The notes below the pieces were generated by a model. It saw only the letters and a list, made by a program, of their open reading frames with translations, was not told the origin of the DNA and searched no databases. Position numbers and translations under genes: made by a program. 25,264 nucleotides of DNA from Candidatus Galligastranaerophilus intestinigallinarum (GTDB lineage Bacteria; Cyanobacteriota; Vampirovibrionia; Gastranaerophilales; Gastranaerophilaceae). Position 1 is the stretch's first letter. Every line of letters starts with the position of its first letter. Where the stretch lies: the NCBI GenBank assembly GCA_018715855.1, contig DVKW01000109.1:1-25264 (forward strand), written 5' to 3'. Positions 6,889-14,501 of the stretch are shown piece by piece.

Positions 6889-6934
6889 GTGCTAAGATAT
6901 CGATTGAAAATGTATAGAGATAGGAGTTAAAAAA

Positions 6935-7795
6935 TTGGGCTATAAAATTTTATATAAAAATGAAGTTTGCAAAAACCAGTTTGAAATAAGGGTAAAAGCC
7001 CCATATATTACAAAAAATGCTAAAGCAGGGCAATTTATTATTTTAAGAGTTGATAAAAACTCTGAAAGAATTCCCTTAACAATTGCAGATTATGACAGAG
7101 AAAAAGAAGAATTAACAATTGTTTATATGGCAGTTGGCTACACTACAAAAAAACTTGCCAAATTAAACGTTGGCGATGAAATTGAAGACATTGTAGGCCC
7201 ATTAGGCAAACCCACACATATTGAAAAATACGGCACGGTTGTTTGCGTTGCAGGCGGATATGGCGCAGCACCCTGTTATTTAATTTCAAAAGCGTTTAAA
7301 GAAGCAGGCAACAAAGTTTATATGATTATGGGCGCAAGAAATAAAGATTTAATCTTCTGGCAAGATAAAATGAAAGATGCCTGCACGGAACTTATTATTA
7401 CAACAGACGACGGTTCACTTGGCATTAAAGGCTTTACAACAAACGTTATGGCAGACATTATGAAAAAAGAAACCGTAAATTATGCAATAGCAGTTGGCCC
7501 GATGCCTATGATGAAAGCCGTTGCAGACCTTACAAGAGGAACAGGCATAAAAACAGAAGCTTCAATGAACCCTATTATGGTGGATGGCACAGGCATGTGC
7601 GGTGCATGCAGAGTAACAGTTGGCTCTGAAGTTAAATTTGCTTGCGTTGACGGGCCGGATTTTGACGCTCATTTAATTGATTTTGACGAAGTTATGAACA
7701 GGTCTAAAATTTATAAAGACTACGAAAAAAGATGCGATGAAACAAATTGCAATCTTCAAAAACAAGCAAGAGAACTTGAAGCTTCATTGAAATAG
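6935..7795 (+). CDS. NfnA/SudB/PyrK-like FAD, NAD and [2Fe-2S] reductase subunit
   Basis: 286 residues. The N-terminal ferredoxin-reductase beta barrel (about 1-95) has the FAD motif RIPLTIADYD. An NAD-binding Rossmann domain follows (VAGGYGAAPCY, 105-115; VGPMPMMKAV, 188-197). The C-terminal segment MCGACRVTV...FAC holds the [2Fe-2S] cysteines Cys222, Cys225 and Cys237. This organisation is that of the small subunit of NADH-dependent ferredoxin:NADP oxidoreductase (NfnA, also called sulfide dehydrogenase SudB) and of PyrK. The large GltD-like partner NfnB, normally next to it, is missing here. The start is TTG at 6935, fixed by TAGGAG 8 nt upstream. It is the first gene of a dense run, and the next ribosome site overlaps its stop codon. 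Confidence 0.9.
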   Translation: MGYKILYKNEVCKNQFEIRVKAPYITKNAKAGQFIILRVDKNSERIPLTIADYDREKEELTIVYMAVGYTTKKLAKLNVGDEIEDIVGPLGKPTHIEKYGTVVCVAGGYGAAPCYLISKAFKEAGNKVYMIMGARNKDLIFWQDKMKDACTELIITTDDGSLGIKGFTTNVMADIMKKETVNYAIAVGPMPMMKAVADLTRGTGIKTEASMNPIMVDGTGMCGACRVTVGSEVKFACVDGPDFDAHLIDFDEVMNRSKIYKDYEKRCDETNCNLQKQARELEASLK

Positions 7796-7805
7796 GAGAT
7801 AAAAA

Positions 7806-7985
7806 ATGGCAAATTCTCAAATTCCCGTATGCCCATTAATGTCTGCGGGCAATGAAATTCCCATAATATGCGTTCAGGAAAGATGCGCATGGTATATTTC
7901 AAACCTTAAAAAATGCACAATGTATGTTGTGGGCCATAACGGCATGCTTGATTTAAAAAAGAAACTGGAAAATAAAAACGATTAA
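7806..7985 (+). CDS. Four-cysteine mini-protein (59 aa), probable metal binder
   Basis: A 59-residue frame from ATG 7806 to TAA 7983-7985, preceded by AGGAG (7794-7798) at 7-nt spacing that overlaps the stop of the flavoprotein gene. It is followed after 14 bp by leuC, whose own AAGGA begins just after this stop. Cysteines fall at 9, 22, 27 and 37 (CPLM, CVQERCAWY, KKCTMY), a pattern fit for one zinc or iron-sulfur site. The C-terminus is lysine-rich. There is no signal peptide or membrane segment. The tight fit between two operon genes and its own ribosome sites make it real despite its size. A role as a small iron-sulfur or zinc partner of the flavoprotein or of the [4Fe-4S] LeuC is inference only. 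Confidence 0.85.
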   Translation: MANSQIPVCPLMSAGNEIPIICVQERCAWYISNLKKCTMYVVGHNGMLDLKKKLENKND

Positions 7986-7999
7986 GAAGGAAAAAAAAT

Positions 8000-9265
8000 A
8001 TGTCTAGACCGATGACCATTACAGAAAAAATTTTTGCAGCACATTCAGGCAAAGAAAGTGTTAAAGCAGGCGATTTAATTACTGCAAAAGTTGATATAAC
8101 GCTTGCAAACGACATTACAGCCCCTGTTGCAATTAAAGAATTTAATAAAATCGGGGTAGATAATGTTTTTGATGTTACAAGAACGGTTTTTGTTCCTGAC
8201 CATTTTGTTCCGAATAAAGATATAAAATCAGCAGAACAAGTTAATTTAATCAGACAATTTTGCAAAGAAAAAGGGATAGTTAATTTCTTTGAAGTTGGCA
8301 GAATGGGAATTGAACATGCGCTTCTTCCTGATTCGGGGCTTGTTGGCGCAGGCGATTTAATAATCGGTGCAGATTCTCACACTTGCACATATGGCGCTCT
8401 TGGCGCTTTTTCAACAGGTGTTGGCTCAACAGACCTTGCTTGTGCTATGGCATCAGGCGAAACTTGGTTTAAAGTGCCATCAGCCATTAAAGTTGAATTT
8501 AACGGCACATTAAACAAATGGGTTTCAGCCAAAGATTTAATTTTGCACCTTATAGGCGACATTGGAGTTGACGGCGCACTCTATAAAACCCTTGAAATTA
8601 CAGGTTCAGCTATTTCAAATATGGAAATGGACGGCAGATTCACGATTTGCAATATGGCAATTGAAGCAGGTGCAAAAAACGGAATTATTCCGCCTGATGA
8701 AATTACAAGAAAATATTTGGAAGGAAGAGCAAAAAGGCCTTTTAAATTCTATAATTCAGACCCTGATGCGGAATATGAAAGAATTATCAAATACGATGTA
8801 AAAGACATTGAACCAACAGTTGCCTTCCCGCATTTGCCTGAAAATACAAGGCCTATTTCAAAAGTGGGCGATGTTAAAATTAATCAGGTTGTAATCGGAA
8901 GCTGCACAAACGGAAGATTGTCCGACTTAAAAATTGCAGCAGACATTTTAAAAGGCAAAAAAGTTCACCCTGATGTAAGATTAATTGTGTTCCCCGGAAC
9001 TCAAGATATTTACTTAAAAGCAATTGAACTTGGCTATATTCAAACAATTGTTGAAGCTCAAGGTGCTGTTTCAACACCAACTTGCGGCCCATGCTTAGGC
9101 GGCCATGCCGGCATTTTAGCAAAAGGCGAAAGGGCAATTTCAACTACAAACAGAAACTTTGTAGGCAGAATGGGGCACCCTGAATCGGAAGTTTATCTTG
9201 CATCTCCTGCAATTGCTGCAGCAAGCGCAATTAAAGGCAAAATTTGTTCGCCTGATGAACTATAA
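8000..9265 (+). CDS. leuC: 3-isopropylmalate dehydratase large subunit (LeuC/HacA type)
   Basis: 421 residues, the length of the short LeuC type of archaea and clostridia. Aconitase-family signatures are complete: IIGADSHTCTYGALGAF (121-137), GSCTNGR with Cys302, and TPTCGPCLGGHAG with Cys362 and Cys365, the three ligands of the [4Fe-4S] cluster. It isomerises 2- to 3-isopropylmalate in leucine synthesis, together with a separate small subunit. No leuD, leuA or leuB is found in the window, and homoaconitase or a related hydro-lyase cannot be excluded by sequence alone. GAAGGA lies 8 nt before the ATG, and the gene sits inside the 6935-13056 run. Confidence 0.93.
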   Translation: MSRPMTITEKIFAAHSGKESVKAGDLITAKVDITLANDITAPVAIKEFNKIGVDNVFDVTRTVFVPDHFVPNKDIKSAEQVNLIRQFCKEKGIVNFFEVGRMGIEHALLPDSGLVGAGDLIIGADSHTCTYGALGAFSTGVGSTDLACAMASGETWFKVPSAIKVEFNGTLNKWVSAKDLILHLIGDIGVDGALYKTLEITGSAISNMEMDGRFTICNMAIEAGAKNGIIPPDEITRKYLEGRAKRPFKFYNSDPDAEYERIIKYDVKDIEPTVAFPHLPENTRPISKVGDVKINQVVIGSCTNGRLSDLKIAADILKGKKVHPDVRLIVFPGTQDIYLKAIELGYIQTIVEAQGAVSTPTCGPCLGGHAGILAKGERAISTTNRNFVGRMGHPESEVYLASPAIAAASAIKGKICSPDEL

Positions 9266-9286
9266 AACTTTTAAAGAGGTAAAAAA

Positions 9287-10132
9287 TTGAAAAAAAATAT
9301 TCTTGCAATTCAAATGAATTCAATTTTAGGCGATACAAGGGCAAACTATGCCAAAATTGATTCAATGATTGAAAAATATTATTCTTCAATACAAGATAAT
9401 TCGGAACTTCCAGATATAATTGTTCTGCCTGAAGTTTGGACATCAGGCTGGGATTGTTCAATTTTTCAAAATTGCATAGATTCATTTAATGAAACAGAAG
9501 ATTTTTTATCAAAAATTGCAAGAAAACATTACGTAAATATTATTGGCGGCTCATATTTAAGGGGGGTTGAAGGCCTTGTTAAAAACTCATGCCCAATTTT
9601 TAACAGAGAAGGCAAACTTCTTCAAAGATACGATAAAATTCACCTTTATGCTCCTGATGGCGAAGCAGAAACCGTAACATCAGGCGATAAACCAGTTATT
9701 GTTCAATTAGACGGCCTTAAAATCGGGCTTTCAATTTGTTACGATATAAGGTTTCCTGAACTTTTCAGAAGCTATATAAATTCGCCATTTACGCCTGAAC
9801 TTTTAATAAATATGTCCGCTTGGCCGTTATCAAGAAAAGAACAATACCAAATAATGGCGCAAGCTCGTGCAATTGAAAACCAATGTTACTTTTTGGCACT
9901 CTCTCAAACAGGGCACATAAAAGGCAATATTAATAATGCAGGCAATTCGCTTATAGTGGAACCTATGGGAAATATTATCGAAAAATTAAGCGAAAAAGAA
10001 GGCTATTTAACAGCCAAAATAAATACAGATATTGTTTATGAAACAAGAAAGAAATTCCCCAACCTTTTAAACAGGAAAATTCACAACTTTGGCTTTGTGC
10101 CTGAATTTTCAGGGGAAATGCAAAATGTATAA
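9287..10132 (+). CDS. Nitrilase-superfamily carbon-nitrogen hydrolase (omega-amidase-like)
   Basis: 281 residues with the Glu-Lys-Cys triad: Glu49 in VLPEVWTSGW, Lys117 in YDKIHLY and Cys151 in SICYDIRFPELFR. The D-I-R-F-P-E-L context is typical of the Nit2/YafV branch, which hydrolyses alpha-keto acid amides such as 2-oxoglutaramate or 2-oxosuccinamate. The exact substrate is not readable from sequence. It is cytoplasmic, with no signal peptide. The start is TTG at 9287, with AAAGAGGT 6 nt before it. Its end overlaps the next gene by 8 bp (10125-10132), suggesting translational coupling. Confidence 0.9.
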   Translation: MKKNILAIQMNSILGDTRANYAKIDSMIEKYYSSIQDNSELPDIIVLPEVWTSGWDCSIFQNCIDSFNETEDFLSKIARKHYVNIIGGSYLRGVEGLVKNSCPIFNREGKLLQRYDKIHLYAPDGEAETVTSGDKPVIVQLDGLKIGLSICYDIRFPELFRSYINSPFTPELLINMSAWPLSRKEQYQIMAQARAIENQCYFLALSQTGHIKGNINNAGNSLIVEPMGNIIEKLSEKEGYLTAKINTDIVYETRKKFPNLLNRKIHNFGFVPEFSGEMQNV

Positions 10133-11504
10133 AAAAATAATCGTTTTATTTTTAGCATTAATATTTTTTAAAGTGCCTGTAATTGCTTCTGATTTTACAG
10201 GTCCGGTTAACGATATTTTAAGTTCATATAATTTTGACCATGATTCGGTTATTTCAATAGCAGTTAAAGACAAAAACGGAGAAAATGTTTATTCAAAAAA
10301 CCAATACAAATATCTAAACCCTGCTTCTGCGCTTAAACTTTTTACAATGGCTGCAAGCTTAAATGAACTTGGGGGAGATTATAAATTTCAAACGGCATTT
10401 TATAAAGACAAAAATAACAACATCTATCTTAAATTATCGGGCGACCCTTTATTAAAAACTGCAGATATTGAACAACTTGCAAAAAACTTAAAACAAAACC
10501 ATAAAGGCAAAATTAACAAAATTTATATAGATGATTCGGTTATAGATATGCTTCCATACCCAAACGGTTGGATGAGCGATGATATTTGGCCGAATTCACC
10601 CAAAATTTCACCTTATATGATAGATTTTAACACCGTTAAGGTAGATTTTTTGCTGTCGGAAGATAAAAAAGATTTAAGAATTGTTCAAAAAAGCCCCTAT
10701 AAATTTTCATTTGTAAATAAATTACAAACAGGCTCTAAAACAGATTTTACATTTATTGAAGATGAAACCCACAATACAATTGATGTAATCGGAACAATTT
10801 CAAGCAGCGTTACGGATAAACCCGTTCCTGTTTTAAACCCAAGATATTTCTTTTGCCAAAAAATGAATGAAGCCATTAATAAAGCAGGAATAAGATTTAC
10901 GGATAAATTTCAATTTGCAAAAACGCCAAAAGATGCCGCATTAATTGCAAAATTTGAGCGCCCCGCAGATGAGGTAATTAAACATATTCTTCAAACAAGC
11001 GATAACATTGGCGCAGAAATGGTTTTCAAAGTTGCAGGCGGAAAATTTGCAAACGAAAACGGCCTTATTAAAAACAGCGCAATGGCTGCAGGCACAACAC
11101 AAAACGGCATTAATATGTTTATTAATTATTACCAAAACTTGGGGCTTGACCCAAGGCAGGTAAGAATAACCGATGGCAGCGGCGTTTCAAGATATAATGC
11201 AATGAATGTGGATTGGATGACAGATGCACTTTCTAAAATAGATTTTGATTTTGAAAAATTCCTTCCAACAGGCGGTGTTGGCACGCTTGATAAAAGATTA
11301 AGAGAAATAAAAGGTTGTGTTTATCTTAAAACAGGCACTTTGGTTGGCTCAAGTTCGCTTGTCGGAATTATAAAAACAAAAGATAATGTTTATTATTATG
11401 CTTCAAACATTATGAGCTATAACAGAAACAAATCTTTGGTAAAAGCAGCGGAAGATGAAATTATTTTTGAAATATACAGAAGAGGTAACGATGAACAAAA
11501 TTAA
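10125..11504 (+). CDS. dacB: D-alanyl-D-alanine carboxypeptidase/endopeptidase, PBP4 (DacB) type
   Basis: 459 residues from ATG 10125, which has AGGGG 9 nt upstream. An earlier in-frame Met at 10089 would put a dozen polar residues before the signal peptide and is rejected. A signal peptide (about 1-22, ending PVIAS) sends it to the periplasm. Penicillin-binding motifs are complete: SxxK at Ser68-Lys71 (PASALK), SxN at 292-294 (SDN) and KTG at 402-404, with the inserted domain between SxxK and SxN that marks class C PBPs. It trims or cleaves peptidoglycan cross-links. The stop lies 14 bp inside the next gene, the secreted glycosidase, so the two exported enzymes are co-translated. Confidence 0.93.
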   Translation: MYKKIIVLFLALIFFKVPVIASDFTGPVNDILSSYNFDHDSVISIAVKDKNGENVYSKNQYKYLNPASALKLFTMAASLNELGGDYKFQTAFYKDKNNNIYLKLSGDPLLKTADIEQLAKNLKQNHKGKINKIYIDDSVIDMLPYPNGWMSDDIWPNSPKISPYMIDFNTVKVDFLLSEDKKDLRIVQKSPYKFSFVNKLQTGSKTDFTFIEDETHNTIDVIGTISSSVTDKPVPVLNPRYFFCQKMNEAINKAGIRFTDKFQFAKTPKDAALIAKFERPADEVIKHILQTSDNIGAEMVFKVAGGKFANENGLIKNSAMAAGTTQNGINMFINYYQNLGLDPRQVRITDGSGVSRYNAMNVDWMTDALSKIDFDFEKFLPTGGVGTLDKRLREIKGCVYLKTGTLVGSSSLVGIIKTKDNVYYYASNIMSYNRNKSLVKAAEDEIIFEIYRRGNDEQN

Positions 11505-13056
11505 ATTTTTAATATCATTTTTATTTTTATCTTTAATATTAAGCCCTGTATATGCACAAAATTACAACTGGAACAACAATTTAAGAACGCTTTTTATAGA
11601 TAACGGCGCAAATATTTACACAATAAATATAAGAACATTTGGCGCTAAAGATTACAACAAAAACGATATCATTGAAACGAACCTTGGTGAAGCCAAAGGA
11701 ACATTCATAAATGCAATTCCGAGATTAAAAGAATTAAAAGAGCTTGGTATAAACACAGTTTATCTTTTGCCGATTACAAAAACAGGCAAATTAAAAGCGC
11801 TTGGCACGGCAGGCTCTTTATATGCAATGGATTCATTCAACACAATTGACCCAAACCTTTTAGATGAAACAGATTTTACACCAAGCGTTAAAGGGCAGGC
11901 AAAAAAATTTACGGATGAAGCACACAAGCTTCAAATGCACGTTATTGTTGACCTTCCAAGCTGCGGTTCATATGATATGAGCTTGGAAAAGCCCGAATTA
12001 TTTTTAAAAGATAAAAATAATTCATCCGTTATACCTTCAGATTGGACAGATGTCAGACTTTTTAAAGTTTATGACGATAAGGGCAACTTAAATAAAGCTT
12101 TGGTTGAAGAATATAAAAGCTTTATAGATATGGTTCAAGATATAGGCGTTGACGGCATTAGAGCAGATGTTGCAGCCATTAAACCAAAAGAATTTTGGAT
12201 TGAAATTATTAACTATGCAAGAAAAAATGACCCGCAATTTTTATTCTTGGCAGAAGCTTCACCAAAATGGCAAAACCCCGCAAAAGGTTATCTTCCGTAC
12301 GCTTCTGTTGAAGAATTACTGGAAGCAGGCTTTGACGGATATTATTCGGATTGGTCAGATTTAAAAGAAATTAAAACCAAAAATGATTTATATTCAAAAA
12401 TTGAAGATGATATTAAGCTTATTGAAAAATTTGAAAACAAAAAAGCTTATATAGCAAATTTTGCAACCCATGACCAAGTTAGCCCCGCAACATTGGGGTA
12501 TCCTTATTGGCAAATGGTAAACTGGCTTAATATGACACTTCCCATAAACCCATATACTCTGGATGGCTTCCCTGCGGCAGATACGTATGCTTATAAATTC
12601 CAAAACAAAAAAGCTCAAAAAAGCTATACGGATGATGATACATATTTTGTTCACAAAAATAAATTTGATATTTTTAATTTTTCAAGAGCGCCATACAGCT
12701 TATTGAAAGAAAATTATGATGAAAGCGAATATTTAAGCGCAACAAAGCTAAGATATCTCATGGCGCCATTTATTGCGTCTAAAAAGTGTGATTTTTTAAA
12801 AACGGATAATGCTTCCGTTTTTGCATTCAAAAAAGACTTAGGGCAAGAATTTATAATAGTTATGGGCAACTTAGACTTCATAAATTCACAAAGTGCAAAA
12901 GTTAAAGTTCCAAAAATGAAAAAAGATGATTTTGTTATGCCCTTTAAAATGCAAGATGCACCAATTGCAAAAAACGGCGCTTTTATGGTGAATTTAAAAC
13001 CTTTTGAAATTCAGGTTTTAGCTGTTAAAAAAATGCCGAAACAAAAGAAAAATTAA
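11491..13056 (+). CDS. Secreted GH13-family alpha-glucan-active enzyme
   Basis: 521 residues from ATG 11491, with AGAGGT just upstream. A longer in-frame start at 11455 would bury the signal peptide. The signal peptide spans about 1-22 (ending PVYA). The alpha-amylase barrel is recognisable: LKELGINTVYLLPI, VGVDGIRADV-type strand with nucleophile Asp226, acid/base Glu255 in LFLAEAS, and NFATHDQ with His327-Asp328 as region IV. Region I reads VIVDLPSCGS, keeping the Asp but lacking the usual N-H, which sets it apart from classical amylases. The C-terminal beta domain (about 430-521) is present. The likely substrate is an alpha-1,4-glucan or maltooligosaccharide. The stop codon overlaps that of hydF by 4 bp, tail to tail. 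Confidence 0.88.
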   Translation: MNKIKFLISFLFLSLILSPVYAQNYNWNNNLRTLFIDNGANIYTINIRTFGAKDYNKNDIIETNLGEAKGTFINAIPRLKELKELGINTVYLLPITKTGKLKALGTAGSLYAMDSFNTIDPNLLDETDFTPSVKGQAKKFTDEAHKLQMHVIVDLPSCGSYDMSLEKPELFLKDKNNSSVIPSDWTDVRLFKVYDDKGNLNKALVEEYKSFIDMVQDIGVDGIRADVAAIKPKEFWIEIINYARKNDPQFLFLAEASPKWQNPAKGYLPYASVEELLEAGFDGYYSDWSDLKEIKTKNDLYSKIEDDIKLIEKFENKKAYIANFATHDQVSPATLGYPYWQMVNWLNMTLPINPYTLDGFPAADTYAYKFQNKKAQKSYTDDDTYFVHKNKFDIFNFSRAPYSLLKENYDESEYLSATKLRYLMAPFIASKKCDFLKTDNASVFAFKKDLGQEFIIVMGNLDFINSQSAKVKVPKMKKDDFVMPFKMQDAPIAKNGAFMVNLKPFEIQVLAVKKMPKQKKN

Positions 13057-14258
13057 ACCTCTAAAACAGGCTTAATTGCTCTTTTTAAAATGCCTAAACA
13101 TTTTGCAATCGTAATACCGTAGTTTGTAATTTCCACGTTGTTTTCTTTTGCAATGTTTATTCTGTTTAAAACTTCTCTTCTTGTTGTCATGCAAGCACCA
13201 CAGTGGATAATTAAAGAATATTTTTCAATCGATGTCGGAAAATCATGGCCTGAATAATGTTCAAAATTAAGTTTTTTATTTGTATAAGCTCTCAATAATT
13301 TTGGAATTTTAACTCTGCCTATATCGTCTTCAACGGGGTGATGCGAACAAGATTCAAGAATTAAAATTGTGTCGTCATCTTTCAATTTATCAATTTTTTC
13401 TGCACCCAAATATAATGTTTTAAGATCACCCTTTAATCTTGCAAAAAGAATTGAAAAAGAAGTTAGCATAATATCATCGGGAACAATTTCCGCCACCTCT
13501 TTAAACGCTTGAGAATCGCAAACAACAAGCTTTGGTTTTATTTTTTGGTTGTCTATTGCTTGTTTTAATTTATCAGGTGTTACAACAATTGAAATTGAAT
13601 TGTTATCTAACATTTCCCTTATGGCATTTACCTGAGGCAAAATAATTCTTCCTTTTGGCGCTTCTTTATCTATCGGAATAACCAAAACAGCAGTTTCATT
13701 TTCATGAACAATATCTGACATTATAATTTTGCTGTTTACAAATTCATCAGGCACAATTTTGATTAAAGAAGAAATAAATTCAACCACAAAGTTATCTTTT
13801 TTAATTGCAGATGTATTTAAAACAACATTTGCATTTTGCACTAAAAATTCAAAATCAAGAGGGTTAATTTGTCCTAAATCATTTTTATTAATAACTGAAA
13901 TAATTGGAATATTTTTATTTTTAATTTCAGATAAAAAGTTTTTTTCAATTTCGGTTAATGGTTCAAAATCTGAAACAAAAACAACAACATCACACCTTAA
14001 AAGTGCTTTTTTTGTTTTTTCAACTCTTAAACTGCCAAGTTCGCCAATATCGTCAATACCTGCAGTATCAAGCAAAGTAACAGGGCCAACAGGCAAAAGC
14101 TCCATAGATTTTTGGTTAACATCTGTTGTTGTGCCTTTTACATTTGAAACAACAGAAAGCTCTTGTCCTATAATTTTATTTACCAAGCTTGATTTGCCCG
14201 CATTTCTTTTTCCAAAAAAACCGATATGTAATCTTAAACCTTTTGTAGTTGAAAGCAT
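13053..14258 (-). CDS. hydF: [FeFe]-hydrogenase maturation GTPase HydF
   Basis: 401 residues. The N-terminal GTPase has a P-loop GKRNAGKSS (16-24), GTTTD switch, DTAG (64-67) and NKND (124-127). A dimerisation region follows, then the C-terminal [4Fe-4S] domain with Cys304 (ESCSHHP), Cys353 and Cys356 (HCGACMTTRREV), the C-x-H...C-x-x-C pattern specific to HydF. It is the scaffold on which the H-cluster di-iron subsite is built before delivery to HydA. HydE, HydG and HydA are not in the window. An ATG at 14264 lies only 2 nt from AAAGGA, while the one at 14258 has 8-nt spacing and is preferred. The gene is divergent from a ribbon-helix-helix regulator over a short palindrome. Confidence 0.95.
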   Translation of the reverse strand: MLSTTKGLRLHIGFFGKRNAGKSSLVNKIIGQELSVVSNVKGTTTDVNQKSMELLPVGPVTLLDTAGIDDIGELGSLRVEKTKKALLRCDVVVFVSDFEPLTEIEKNFLSEIKNKNIPIISVINKNDLGQINPLDFEFLVQNANVVLNTSAIKKDNFVVEFISSLIKIVPDEFVNSKIIMSDIVHENETAVLVIPIDKEAPKGRIILPQVNAIREMLDNNSISIVVTPDKLKQAIDNQKIKPKLVVCDSQAFKEVAEIVPDDIMLTSFSILFARLKGDLKTLYLGAEKIDKLKDDDTILILESCSHHPVEDDIGRVKIPKLLRAYTNKKLNFEHYSGHDFPTSIEKYSLIIHCGACMTTRREVLNRINIAKENNVEITNYGITIAKCLGILKRAIKPVLEV

Positions 14259-14275
14259 TTTCATTTTCCTTTCGA

Positions 14276-14295
14276 TATAGTATAATTGAACTATA
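14276..14295. promoter_or_regulatory. Palindrome and overlapping -10 boxes between hydF and the RHH gene
   Basis: TATAGT (14276-14281) and ACTATA (14290-14295) form a perfect inverted repeat with an 8-bp centre. A plus-strand TATAAT (14281-14286) and a minus-strand TATACT (14279-14284) overlap inside it, and both could serve as -10 elements. -35 boxes are poor in both directions, a common sign of regulated promoters. The position suits an operator for the adjacent ribbon-helix-helix protein. Binding is inferred. Confidence 0.5.
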
Positions 14296-14312
14296 AAAAA
14301 AGGAGTTTTTAA

Positions 14313-14501
14313 ATGGCTAAAATCTTAATTTCCATGCCGGATAAGTTCTTAGAATCCATTGATAAATTAGCAACAGATGAACAAAGAACAAGAAGCGAAT
14401 TGATAAGAGAAGCCTTGAGAAGCTATTTAAGAAGCGCCCACACAATTAATTCAAAACGTGCATTAAAAAATGCAGACATTTTAGATGACCTTTTAAACTA
14501 A
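14313..14501 (+). CDS. Ribbon-helix-helix (CopG/Arc type) DNA-binding protein
   Basis: 62 residues. An N-terminal beta strand (AKILISMPDKFLESID) is followed by two helices with the RTRSELIREALRSYL signature of CopG-family regulators. These bind operators as dimers through the strand. AGGAG lies 7 nt before the ATG. No toxin gene follows: the next gene is on the opposite strand, and its stop overlaps this one by 4 bp. This argues against a classical antitoxin. The palindrome in the shared 54-bp upstream region suggests autoregulation and possible control of hydF. Confidence 0.88.
   Translation: MAKILISMPDKFLESIDKLATDEQRTRSELIREALRSYLRSAHTINSKRALKNADILDDLLN

Noticed and set aside
13729..14280. 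183-codon plus-strand frame
   Set aside because: It is antisense to the HydF GTPase domain, with low-complexity Ser/Phe composition and no ribosome site.
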